This document shows, piece after piece, positions 49,284 to 58,826 of a stretch of 64,000 nt of DNA. How positions within the stretch are numbered: the stretch's first letter is position 1; every line of letters begins with the position of its first letter. The notes under the pieces are model-generated. The model did no database searches. It saw nothing but the letters and a program-made list of their open reading frames with translations, and was not told the origin of the DNA. A program made the position numbers and the translations under genes. The DNA comes from Saprospiraceae bacterium. GTDB lineage: Bacteria; Bacteroidota; Bacteroidia; Chitinophagales; Saprospiraceae. The stretch covers positions 173,687 through 237,686 of the forward strand of contig JADKAE010000005.1 in assembly GCA_016715405.1 (NCBI GenBank). The letters are read 5' to 3'.

Positions 49284-50951
49284 ATGACAACACCTAAACA
49301 CCAGAAAAAAAAACAACAGGAAGCTGTCGGCCCTTCTATTACGGCCAAACCGTGGTTTTGGGCAGCCATTATTGCTGCAGTGGGCTTGTTTTTATACGCC
49401 GATACCCTGAAATACCCGCTTACCTATCTCGACGATAGTATACTTATTGAAGAAAATTATCTTTTTAATAAAGACATCACCAACCTCGGGTTTGCCTTCC
49501 AGCGGGGCGTTTTTAGCGAAAAAGACGATACCTACTACCGGCCTTTGCTATTGCAATCCTTCATTATTGATAACCAGTTGTGGGACTTGCAACTGCGGGG
49601 TTACCGGTTTACCAACCTCTTCCTGCACCTGTTATCCGGCGTATTGGTCTTTTACCTGTTTTTAGCGCTTCGCATCGGCAGGGAAACCGCCTTTTTTCTG
49701 GCGGGTTTATTTGTGGTGCACCCGGCCCTGAGTCAGGCCGTTTGCTGGGTGCCGGGTCGCAACGACTCGATGTTGGCGGTTTTTGTGTTGCTGCAGGTGC
49801 TAAGCGCGATCCGGTACGTGCAGACCGGGCAGATCAAGTGGCTGCTCTGGCAGAGCCTGGCCTACCTGGCTTGTTTGTTTACCAAAGAAACCGGTATCAT
49901 CGCCGCGGTTGGTGCGGCGGGGATATTGCTCGTGTGGTTTGAGGGCTGGTCGCAGAAAAAGCGGATGGCGGCATTGGCCGGCGCCTGGCTGGGCGTCACC
50001 TTGATATGGGCCGTCATCCGGTCGCAGGCCACGCTGGCCAAGGGGGAAGTCACCCCTGGCGACATGGCATCGGCGGTGGGGGAGCGCCTGCCGCTGGTGT
50101 GGCAATACTTTGGAAAAGCCATATTCCCGTTTAACCTGTCGGTTTTCCCCAACCAATACGATACTGTGCATTACTGGGGATTGGCGGCGCTGGCTGTCGT
50201 AGGCGCCCTGGTCTTTATGTCGGGGCGCGCCCATTGGCGTTATGCCGCAGCCGGCTTTGCCTGGTTTTTGTTGTTTTTGCTGCCGGCATTGGCCGTACCC
50301 AAGACCCTCAACGACGAGGCCTACGAACACCGCCTCTACCTGCCCATGATAGGTTTGCTGCTGATAGTGGCGCATTCGCTGGTAGTGCACAATCCATTAA
50401 AACCCATACAAAAATACGCCTTATGGGGCGCGCTGGTCGTCGTCATGGCCGTGCTCAACCTGCGCCACCAACCCGTCTTCAACGGCGACATCGCCTTCTG
50501 GGAAAACGCCGTAGCCAACTCCCCTTCAGCCGCCAACGCACAAATCCTGATGGCCATCCGCTACCAAAAAGCCAAGAAAAACGACAAGATGTGGCCGCAC
50601 GTCAAAGAGGCCTACCGCCTCAACCCCGAGGAGAAATACGTAAACCACTACATGGGCCTCGATGCCTTCGACAAAAAAGATTTTGCCACGGCCGAGCAGT
50701 TTTTTTTAAAAGAATTGCAATACACCGACCTGGCCGACACGCATTATTTCCTGGCCAATGCCCGCTTCCAACTCAATAACAAAGCCGGCGCTATTGAAAG
50801 CCTGGAGACGTTCCTTACCAAGGTGCCCAAGGAGCAGGCCGTACATAACAACTTGCTCCTGCTCTACCGCGAGGTGGGGGATACCGTCAAGCTTCGCGAG
50901 CATGTGACGCAGATGCGTTTGCAGGGGTTGGTGGTGCCGGAGGGGTTTTAG
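49284..50951 (+). CDS. Polytopic membrane protein with C-terminal TPR repeats (TMTC-like)
   Basis: About 555 residues. About ten transmembrane helices span residues 25-400; the first loop carries LTYLDDSILI, an acidic pair typical of GT-C glycosyltransferases such as the TMTC family, and YEHRLYLPMIG follows later. The C-terminal 170 residues are TPR-like (NAQILMAIRYQKAKKN, EKYVNHYMGLDAFDKKDF, DTHYFLANARFQLNN). The start at 49284 (MTTPKHQKKKQQ) is preferred; 49257 is possible. A membrane glycosyltransferase role is plausible but not proven. Common in Bacteroidota. Confidence 0.78.
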   Translation: MTTPKHQKKKQQEAVGPSITAKPWFWAAIIAAVGLFLYADTLKYPLTYLDDSILIEENYLFNKDITNLGFAFQRGVFSEKDDTYYRPLLLQSFIIDNQLWDLQLRGYRFTNLFLHLLSGVLVFYLFLALRIGRETAFFLAGLFVVHPALSQAVCWVPGRNDSMLAVFVLLQVLSAIRYVQTGQIKWLLWQSLAYLACLFTKETGIIAAVGAAGILLVWFEGWSQKKRMAALAGAWLGVTLIWAVIRSQATLAKGEVTPGDMASAVGERLPLVWQYFGKAIFPFNLSVFPNQYDTVHYWGLAALAVVGALVFMSGRAHWRYAAAGFAWFLLFLLPALAVPKTLNDEAYEHRLYLPMIGLLLIVAHSLVVHNPLKPIQKYALWGALVVVMAVLNLRHQPVFNGDIAFWENAVANSPSAANAQILMAIRYQKAKKNDKMWPHVKEAYRLNPEEKYVNHYMGLDAFDKKDFATAEQFFLKELQYTDLADTHYFLANARFQLNNKAGAIESLETFLTKVPKEQAVHNNLLLLYREVGDTVKLREHVTQMRLQGLVVPEGF

Positions 50952-51202
50952 GGAGAGTGTGGGAGGGAGAGAGGGAGAGAGGGAGGGATTTGGGGACTTT
51001 TAGACTATTAGACTTTCAGCTGCAAAGAGGTGACATCTTCGCGAGGTACGAGCGAAGGTGTTATCTCGCTCCGCTGCTATCCGAAATCCGAGATGTAATG
51101 CCGTTCGTTGAGCGGAGTCGAAACGAGACTTTGAGACTGTGCGACCTCGCTCCGCAATTTCAACCAGGAGCGCGGGGTTGAGGCTATTTAGTGGGTTATT
51201 CT
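50952..51202. repeat. Intergenic repeats including a hairpin repeat
   Basis: GGGAGGGAGAGAGGGAGAGA words (50952-50990), GACTTTTAGACTATTAGACT words, then the hairpin-bearing repeat 51028-51072 that matches 181-225 inverted, and AGACTTTGAGACTGTGCGACC words. TTGAGCGGAGTCGAAACGAG (51098-51120) is another recognisable dispersed word. No gene. Confidence 0.7.
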
Positions 51203-51607
51203 CTATTTTTTCCAATTAGCTATTTCGAGTCCGCCAATTTCTCTGAAATGCTTTTCATTATTTGTTATCAATTGCCACTGCTTTTCGATGGCTATTCCAG
51301 CAATAAGCAAGTCAGATGTCCCCAGCGTTACTCCTTTTCTTTTTAATTCTCCAAAGGCGGTTGCAGCAATCCGAATCGATTTATCAGAGAGATTAATTAC
51401 TTCGCAGGTTTCAAGGAATAGGTCGAACTCCTCAAGTTGCCTGGTTGCATTTTTGTATTCAAGACCGCTAATTATTTCGTATTTTGTTATGATGGATATA
51501 TTCAGCTTAGGGTAGGTTTTTAGATATACCTGCATACACTTGATCACTTCGAGATCCCCCTTAAAGAAATAAGACAATATATCCGTATCAATTAAAGCCT
51601 CTTTCAT
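51203..51607 (-). CDS. VapC-like PIN-domain toxin
   Basis: 134 residues from ATG at 51605-51607 (MKEALIDTDILSYFFKGD). PIN acidic residues lie in LIDTDILSYF, the Glu of ITKYEIISGLE and the Asp of LGTSDLLIAGIAIE; LITNNEKHFREI is the usual ending. It probably acts as an RNase. The start overlaps the antitoxin stop (ATGA), the normal type II layout. Compared with the pair at 35 kb this one is full length with an intact start. It lies beside the predicted conflict cassette at 52-58 kb, on the opposite strand. Confidence 0.88.
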   Translation of the reverse strand: MKEALIDTDILSYFFKGDLEVIKCMQVYLKTYPKLNISIITKYEIISGLEYKNATRQLEEFDLFLETCEVINLSDKSIRIAATAFGELKRKGVTLGTSDLLIAGIAIEKQWQLITNNEKHFREIGGLEIANWKK

Positions 51608-51843
51608 TCTACCTCTATTTCCCTATTCGATACCATCCTATTTTTATGAAGATCAATTGTCAGATCATTAACTACCTCCTGATCCAGATCTTGCCAACTA
51701 CCTGCAAATGAAAGGATCTCCCTTATATGCTTTTCCTGATCATCTATACTGGCCAGAAAATCCAACACATCAGCTAGCTTCTCGCTGGGTAGTTGTTCAA
51801 TTTTGTCTTTGATCTGATTTCTTATTCTTTGATCTGCGGTCAT
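51604..51843 (-). CDS. VapB-like antitoxin
   Basis: 79 residues. MTADQRIRNQIKDKIEQLPS, then EKLADVLDFLASIDDQEKHI and LSFAGSWQDLDQE: the helical small antitoxin type, similar to that at 35526-35774. Overlaps the toxin start by 4 bp. It should bind the toxin and repress the shared promoter. The 248 bp upstream (51844-52091) hold no further gene that I can support. Confidence 0.82.
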   Translation of the reverse strand: MTADQRIRNQIKDKIEQLPSEKLADVLDFLASIDDQEKHIREILSFAGSWQDLDQEVVNDLTIDLHKNRMVSNREIEVE

Positions 51844-52091
51844 GACATTTTATTAGTAAACACTGAAAAGAACAGGCATGCGATTGTAACTTGAGCCTCT
51901 CATCCACCACTGCGAATATCGGCTTTTCTTCCGAAAAAGTCAAGACAGGGACGCAAAGTCGGCAATCTGGCAGTCGGCTACGATGAATCGCCCCTCTTCT
52001 TTTTATCCCCAAAACTTCCTCCATATCCCGCGAAAACCCTATTTTTACCATAACAGCGCCTTGTCGCCACCCTAAAACCCGGTGTTGAAAC

Positions 52092-53474
52092 ATGACGACT
52101 AACCAATTTATAACAAACATTCGCAACCTCATTGCCAATGACGAGATGGATGCCGCGCTGGGGCAACTCCAACTCCTGCTCGACAACTCGCCACAACTGG
52201 ACGAGGCCATCATCCAGGCCGCTCGTTTTCAGGATATTCGAAAGCAAATCCGCCTCGGACTGGTGAGCCATGCGGAGGCAAATCTGACCAAAAACCAAAT
52301 CCGATTTGGGCTGCTCGAATTGCTCAAGGAAATCGAATTAGAAGGCGCTGCTCCCCTGCCTGCCACCCTCGCCGACGAACTCATCACCGACCGCACCCGC
52401 TGGCTTCAGAGTATCCAACGCGAATTGCTGCGCCAAAACGTCTCCGTGAGCAATCGCCCCGCCGACATTATCCAGCATTTTGGCTGGCTTATTGAGGAGT
52501 TTTTGCGCAAAATGCAGACCCAGGAAGGACAGCAAAGCAACCTGCGCGCCTTTTCGTATATGACGGAAGCCTGGCAAAATACCCTGCGCTACCTCTGCCA
52601 TATCCAGGTGGCGCAATTGCTGCGGGCGGAAAAACCGGTGAAACACCCCGCGCTGGCCAACTACATCGCTATGCGCGTAGAGGCTGCACCCGACGGCGCC
52701 CGCGAGCCGCTTTTCGACTACCTCAACCTGCTGCTCGTCAGTACCGACCTGCTGAAAGACTTGACCCCTTTTGTGCCGGAAATCAACGATTTTGTAACCG
52801 AACTGACCGACACCGAAAGCGAACTTTTTGACACCGCCCTATTCCTGGCACACCAGCGCCGCCAACTGCTGTCGGGCCGTTTGACCGACGAGGACGCCGA
52901 CCTGCCCCAACGCCTCGATGAATACCGCACCGCGCTCGTCTATTGGCTGCGCAAAATCGCTTTCCTGGCCAAATACCGGCTGGTCAGCATCAAAGAGATC
53001 AACCTCAACTACCGGCTCGGCACCGCCCGGCAGTTTGTGCACCTCTACGGCGAGCTGCACGGCCTGTACGACCAGTACGCCTCGGCAGCCGACTACAATA
53101 TCCTAGCCGTAGAAGACTCGTTCACCTACAACCACAGCGTACTGCTGTTCAAGGGCAGCGACATCCTGCAGGGACTGCAACAATTGCGCGACCGAGACAC
53201 CATCCTCTCGCTTTCGCCCCTGCTGATCGACCAGAGCGTTTTTTCGGAAAAACCCACCCAGACCCCCGAAATCTATTATTTCAGCGGCCAAACGCCGGGC
53301 AGTCGCCAATACGAATACGCCCAATACAAAAACGAACTGCAACTCGGCGAAAGCCCGCCGGCTTCCAACAAAACCCTGCGTGTAAAAGCCGAAAACACCC
53401 AACAGCCCCGCCTTAACGACCTGTACGAGCAACTGGAAGCCGTTTTTAAACCCTTTAAAACCGCTTCCGCATGA
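52092..53474 (+). CDS. Effector-associated-like domain protein of an NTPase cassette
   Basis: 460 residues, no signal peptide or TM. Residues 1-82 (MTTNQFITNIRNLIANDEMD, LGQLQLLLDNSPQLDEAI, LLELLKEIE) have the all-helical pattern of small effector-associated/death-like adaptor domains (EAD type) that link proteins in bacterial conflict systems. The rest is helical to about 330, then a possibly alpha/beta part (TYNHSVLLFKGSDILQGLQQ) with no recognised catalytic motif. It overlaps the NTPase gene by 4 bp (ATGA), so the two are made together. It could be the effector or an adaptor. Confidence 0.75.
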   Translation: MTTNQFITNIRNLIANDEMDAALGQLQLLLDNSPQLDEAIIQAARFQDIRKQIRLGLVSHAEANLTKNQIRFGLLELLKEIELEGAAPLPATLADELITDRTRWLQSIQRELLRQNVSVSNRPADIIQHFGWLIEEFLRKMQTQEGQQSNLRAFSYMTEAWQNTLRYLCHIQVAQLLRAEKPVKHPALANYIAMRVEAAPDGAREPLFDYLNLLLVSTDLLKDLTPFVPEINDFVTELTDTESELFDTALFLAHQRRQLLSGRLTDEDADLPQRLDEYRTALVYWLRKIAFLAKYRLVSIKEINLNYRLGTARQFVHLYGELHGLYDQYASAADYNILAVEDSFTYNHSVLLFKGSDILQGLQQLRDRDTILSLSPLLIDQSVFSEKPTQTPEIYYFSGQTPGSRQYEYAQYKNELQLGESPPASNKTLRVKAENTQQPRLNDLYEQLEAVFKPFKTASA

Positions 53475-55386
53475 CCCGCTCGTCGCCGTTCAAATTTCTC
53501 GATTCGTACCAAAAGGACGACCTCGACGTCTTCTTCGGGCGGGAGCAGGAGACCGACAAGTTATTCGACGCCCTCAGCGGTGTGAAACACCTGCTCGTGT
53601 ACGGGCCTTCCGGGGCGGGCAAGACCAGTCTGATCGAATGCGGCCTGCGCAACCAATTCTCCGATGCCGATTGGCTGGCCCTCACCGTGCGGCGCGGCAA
53701 TAACCTCAACGATTCCGTTTTTGCGCGCATCCACGAACAATTGCAGACCCCTTTCGACCTCAACCCCGATATTGAATTCGGTCAGGCTGTAGAGGCGCTT
53801 TTTGACGAGCAATACAAGCCGGTCTACCTGCTTTTCGACCAGTTTGAGGAACTGCTCATCCAGGGCAGCACTGCCGAAAAAACGGAGTTTTTCACCCGGC
53901 TCAACCGGCTGATCCGCTACACGACCCCCTGTCGCATACTGCTCATCATGCGCGAGGAATTCATCGGCCACCTCTCCGAGTTCGAGCAGCTGTGTCCCAG
54001 CCTGTTTCAGCACCGTTTTCGTTTGGAAAAAATGAACCGCTCCAACGTGCAGCGCACCATCGAAAACATGCTGGCCGCGCCGCGCTACCTCGCCCATTTC
54101 TCGGTGACTGATGCGGAGTTATTGGCCCAGACCATCCTCTCCAAGCTGCCCGACACCCAACTCGAAATCGAACTGGCGCACGTGCAAGTGTTTTTGGGCG
54201 AGTTGTGGGACCGGGCGCTTGCGGAAGTCCCCCGAAGCCAAAAACAAACCGGACTACCCCGCCTGCATGCCGGCTTAGTCCAACCCGACGACAACCTCGA
54301 ACGCGTGCTGGATCGCTTTTTGAAAAACCAATTGGCCGAACTCAAACCCGCGTATGGCGAAAAAGCCCCGTTAGAACTACTGGCCGCCATGATCTCCGAG
54401 CGGCATACCAAGCTACAACTCGGCCTATCGGACATGGAAGCCGCCCTGACCAAAAACGCAGTCGACTTGTCCCAACCGCTGACCGCCTTGCTGCAGGAGT
54501 TGGAACAGCGCCGCATCCTGCGCACCCTCAAATCGGGCGAAAGTACCCAATACGAAATCAGCCACGACGTATTGGCCCGGGTGGTGGGGCAAAACCTGAC
54601 CGAAGAAATGAAGCTGCGCGAAAAAGCGCGCGACGTATACCGGGTGTATGAAGAGCGGCAGGGTTTATTTTCCCGCGACGACCTGGACTACCTGCGGGCT
54701 TTCGAGGCCTTCCTGGCCATGCCGGATGGGCTGAAAACGCGGATGGTAGAAAGCGAAAACTAACTGCCGCGAAAAGAGCGGGAGGAACTGGAAAACACCC
54801 GCCGCCGCCTCAGACTGGTTCGCGGATTGCTCGGCGCGGCGGTATTGGCCCTGGCTGTGGCCGGGTATTTTGCTTATGCGGCATCAGTGAGTGCCAAAAA
54901 AGAAGCCCAAAGTGCCCAAATAGCCGCCAAAAACGAAAAAATTGCGCAGAAAAAATCGGAAGAAGCCGAAATACGCCGCATCGAAGCAGATAGCGCAAAA
55001 ACCGACGCCTTGCGCCAAAAAGACATCGCCGAGGCCGCCCTTCAGCGCCAAATTGCTGCTGAACGCGAGGCCAAACGGCAACAACTACAAAGCTTCCGCG
55101 CCCAGGCCGGCGATTTTAATAGCAAAAAACAATACGACAACGCCATCGCCGCCTACCGAGTGCCCTGGCACTGTCCGAAGACGGCAAAACCCGGCGGGAC
55201 CTGCAAAGCCTAATCGCCAAATGCCAAAGCGACAAACGCGACAACGATTTCAGCGTAGCCAAAGAACGGGGCCTGCGCCTGGCTGACATCGGCGAGTGCA
55301 AGGCGGCCCTGTCCTACCGGCGAGCCGCCTTAGCGATACGACCGGACGATGCTGCCGTGCAGGATGCCTTGAAAAAATGCCAATAG
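53471..55386 (+). CDS. nSTAND-type P-loop NTPase with TM, coiled coil and TPR-like tail (in-frame stop plus frameshift)
   Basis: About 638 residues if read through. The entry motif PFKFLDSYQKDDLDVFFGRE is typical of nSTAND1; Walker A GPSGAGKTS (45-53), Walker B LLFDQFEELL (D123) and REEFIGHL (sensor-type) follow, then a winged-helix segment ending ISHDVLARVVGQNL. An in-frame TAA at 54761-54763 ends the NTPase half at residue 430. The same frame continues with a TM helix (GLLGAAVLALAVAGYFAYAA), a Lys/Glu/Ala coiled coil and, after a shift near 55160, a TPR-like unit to 55386. STAND proteins are nucleotide switches that trigger effectors on sensing a signal. Confidence 0.82.
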
Positions 55387-55406
55387 CGTGTGCGAGATTT
55401 TTTTTC

Positions 55407-55493
55407 ACCGCAGAGTTTTGAGAGTTTAGCGCAGAGTTGCGCAGAAAAAAAACTCTGCGACACTCTGCGATAACTCCGTTTAACTCTGCGGTT
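55407..55493. repeat. CTCTGCG palindromic repeat
   Basis: ACCGCAGAGTTTTGAGAG, then GCGCAGAGTTGCGCAG, AAACTCTGCGACACTCTGCG and a TTAACTCTGCGGTTT end: the most complete palindrome of the family. It separates the NTPase tail from the WG-repeat gene. Confidence 0.85.
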
Positions 55494-55520
55494 TAAAAAA
55501 AGCAGTAAACCCATATTCTC

Positions 55521-58500
55521 ATGTTATACGCCATTTTGCTCGGTTTGCTCCCCCTTCTGCCCCAGCCCGACGCCTGCTACACCCAGTGCGGCGACAACAC
55601 GGCCTGCCTCTGCAACTGCCTCTACCGGCAGGCCCAGTCCCAACGCGCCGCCGAGTCGTACGCCGAAGCCGTAAAAACCTACCGCGCCGTAGACGCCCTC
55701 TGCCCCGACAAAGGCGCCGCCGCCGCCATCGACTCCATTTACCAAACCCATCGCATCTGGGTCTTCCAGGACGGGGCTTTTGCCGTGGCCACCCCGCTGG
55801 GCCAGCCGCTGAGCGCGTTTGAGTATTACAACCCGCAGCCGTTTAAAAACGGGATAGGGGTGTGCGAGGATAACAGCGGTAGGTATTTTTTTGTGGATGT
55901 GAATGGCAAAAGGTTGAATGATTTGCCGGGGTATGAGGGGATTATTGCAGCGGAGGGAGGGTTGTTTGTTATAAAAAAAGTTGATCGGAATTATTCCGTC
56001 GTAAGCAGTAAAAGTGTGAGGTCTGTTTCTAATAATATATACTCTTTCCCAAACAAACTATTCGATTTTAGAGACTCACTCCGTACTTCTGAATGGAGAT
56101 CTGTTAATGATTATATTACACAATTTGAAGACTTTGGCGACTTTTCGGAAGGACTGGCGTCAGTAAAACAAGGGGGCAGGTGGGGATATATCAATAAGGA
56201 TGGAAAAATACTGATAGAACCTCAATTTGACAATGTTAACTCCTTTTCAGAGGGGGTGGCGCTAGTACAAAAAACAGGCAAATGGGGCTTGATTAATAAG
56301 GAGGGAAAAATACTAATGGAACCCCAATTTGACAATGTCTACAACTTTTCAGAGGGGGTGGCGCTAGTACAAAAAACAGGCAAATGGGGCTTGATTAATA
56401 AGGAGGGAAAAATACTGATGGAACCTCAATTTGATAAAGTTTACAACTTTACAGAGGGGCTATCGCTAGTACAAAAAGAGAGCAAATGGGGCTTGATCAA
56501 TAAGGAGGGAAAAATACTGATGGAACCCCAATTTGACGACGCTTACATCTTTTTTAATGGGGTGGCGCCAATACAAAAAGACGGCCAGTGGGGATTTATC
56601 AATAAGGCAGGTGAAATAATAATAGAACCTAAATTTGACAATGTTTACTCCTTTTCAGAGGGGGTAGCACCAGTAAAAAAAGCAGACAAGTGGGGATTTA
56701 TCAATAAGGCGGGTGAAATAATAATAGAACCACAATTTGACAATGTTTACTCCTTTTCAGAGGGGTAGCACCAGTGCAAAAAGCAGGCAAGTGGGGCTTG
56801 ATCAATATGGAGGGTAATATTCTGGCTGATCCACAATTTGACGACGTATACTCCTTTTCAGAGGGGGTGGCGCTAGTCCAAAAAGACGGCAAGTGGGGCC
56901 TGATCAATAAGGAGGGTAAAATCTTAATCGATCCACAATTTGACACCGATTTCTTCTTTTCAGAGGGGGTGGCGCTAGTCCAAAAAGACGGCAAGTGGGG
57001 CCTGATCAATAAAGAGGGAAAAATCCTGATTGATGTTCAATTTGACGAGGCTTACCCCTTTAAAGAGGGGGTGGCGTTAGTCAAGAAAGATAACATATGG
57101 AGCTACATAAACCGGGCGGGGTACAATTTTTTTTCTGTTTATCCCCAATTTGACGCTGCTTCCAACTACTCAGAAGAGATGGCGCTGGTACAAAAATCGG
57201 ACAAGTGGGGATATATCGGTAAGGAGGGAAAAATCCTGATAGAGCCTCAATTTGATGCCGCTTACAGCTTCTCAGAGGGGGTGGCGCTGGTACAAAAATC
57301 GGACAAGTGGGGATATATCGGTAAGGAGGGAAAAATCCTGATAGAGCCTCAATTTGATGCCGCTTACAGCTTCTCAGAGGGCATTGCGCTAGTACAAAAG
57401 CAGGCAAGTGGGGCTTTATCAATAAGGCGGGTAAAACCCTGATAGAACCCCAATTTGACGACGTATACAAATTTTCAGAGGGGGTGGCGCCAGTACAAAA
57501 AGACGGCAAGTGGGGCTTTATCAATAGAGAGGTTAAAATCATGATTGATCTACAATTTGACGCTGCTTCCATCTTTTCAGAGGGGATTGCGCTAGTCCTA
57601 AAGGAAAACAAGTGGGGCTATATCAATAGAGCGGGTAATATCCTGATAGAACCCCAATTTGACGACGCTCGCGACTTTTCAGAGGGAGTGGCACTAGTCC
57701 GAAAAGACGACAAGTGGGGATGTATCGATAAGGAGGGAAAAATGATGATTGAGTCTCAATTTGATTATGCTTACAGCTTTTCAGAGGGGTGGCGCTAGTC
57801 CAAAAGGAGCCAGTGGGGCTTGATCAATAAGAAGGGGGAAATGCTGATAGAACCCCAATTTGACAATGTTAACGGCTTTTCAAAGGGGGTGACGCCAGTA
57901 CAAAAAGCAGGCAAGTGGGGCTATATCAATAGAGCGGGTAGAATCTTGATCGAACCACAATTTGACAATGTTTACCCCTTTTCAGGAGGGGTGGCGCGAG
58001 TCCAAAAATCAGGCAATTGGGGCTACATCAATATAGAAGGGGAATTTCTGATAGAACCTCAATTTGACGAGGCCTCTGACTTCTCAGAGGGGGTGGCAGG
58101 AGTCCAAAAAGGGTACAAGTGGGGCTATATCAATAGTGAGGGAAAAATCATAATAGAACTCCAATTTGACGCCGCTGACAACTTTTTAGCGGGAGTGGCG
58201 AGAGTGAGAAAAGCCGGCAAACTCGGCCTCGTCTCCAAATCCGGCCTCCTCGTCCCTCCCATCCTCGACGACCACCACTGGGCCGCCGAAGGCATCATAG
58301 CCCTCTACGCCAATGGCCGCCGGGGTTTGTTGTTCGTAAAAGAAGAAACCTACATCCCCTGCGAATACGAAGAAATCGCCCAGGGCAGCGACGCAGAAAA
58401 CTGGGTAATCGTGAAAAAAAACGGCAAATGGGGCTGGGTGGATCACAGCGGCAAAACGAAGATCCCCTGCCGGTATGATGCGGTTACGCCGTTTGATGCC

Positions 58501-58545
58501 GAGGGCAAGGCCTGGGTGTTTCAATTCGGGAGCGGTTTCGGATAA
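55521..58545 (+). CDS. Exported WG-repeat protein (four frameshifts)
   Basis: About 1,008 residues. A signal peptide (MLYAILLGLLPLLPQPDA) is followed by a Cys-rich TPR-like start (CLCNCLYRQAQSQRAAES, YAEAVKTYRAVDALCP), then about 20 WG repeats of 34 residues with consensus WGLINKEGKILIEPQFDNVY plus a SEGVALVQKDGK-like end, and two diverged repeats at the C-terminus (LGLVSKSGLL, WGWVDHSGKTKIPCRYD). WG repeats fold as beta-propeller-like solenoids and bind other molecules. Frames shift near 56765, 57405, 57790 and 57815, all inside the array. It follows the NTPase gene by 134 bp and is probably the extracytoplasmic or sensing part of the cassette. Confidence 0.87.
56181..58215 (+). repeat. WG-repeat coding array, 102-bp period
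   Basis: About 20 tandem units of 102 bp. The two units starting near 57205 and 57307 are almost identical over their full length, and those at 56283 and 56385 nearly so: recent duplication. The array is clearly AT-richer than the gene's own ends (55521-55960 and 58200-58545) and than the flanking genes. Confidence 0.88.
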
Positions 58546-58826
58546 ATAGGAAGGGGGGAGATGGTGTGGGAGAGGTGAGGGAGACTTTGCGACTGTACGA
58601 CTGTACGACTTTACGACTGTATGACTTTACGACTCGTGCAGGGAGGGTCGCCCCTTTCAGGGGTCGGGGGGTGGGAAAGCGACTGTGCGATCCAAGCCGT
58701 CACCTACCTCCGGCATTGCGGCAGCTAAAGCAGCCGCTACGGTGGCCGTCACCCACTGAGATGTTCCCCTGCCGTCACCCCCAAGGACGTTCCCAGGCCG
58801 TCACCTCCCAGGATTGTCCCGGGACG
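58546..58826. repeat. Intergenic repeat region
   Basis: CGACTGTACGACTGTACGAC words and a CCCTTTCAGGGGTCGGGGGG block (58579-58680) are the degenerate reverse complement of the 80-bp array at 255-570. Then CCGTCACC words spaced 24-28 bp apart run from 58697 into the 3' end of the next gene. Nothing coding was seen. Confidence 0.75.
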
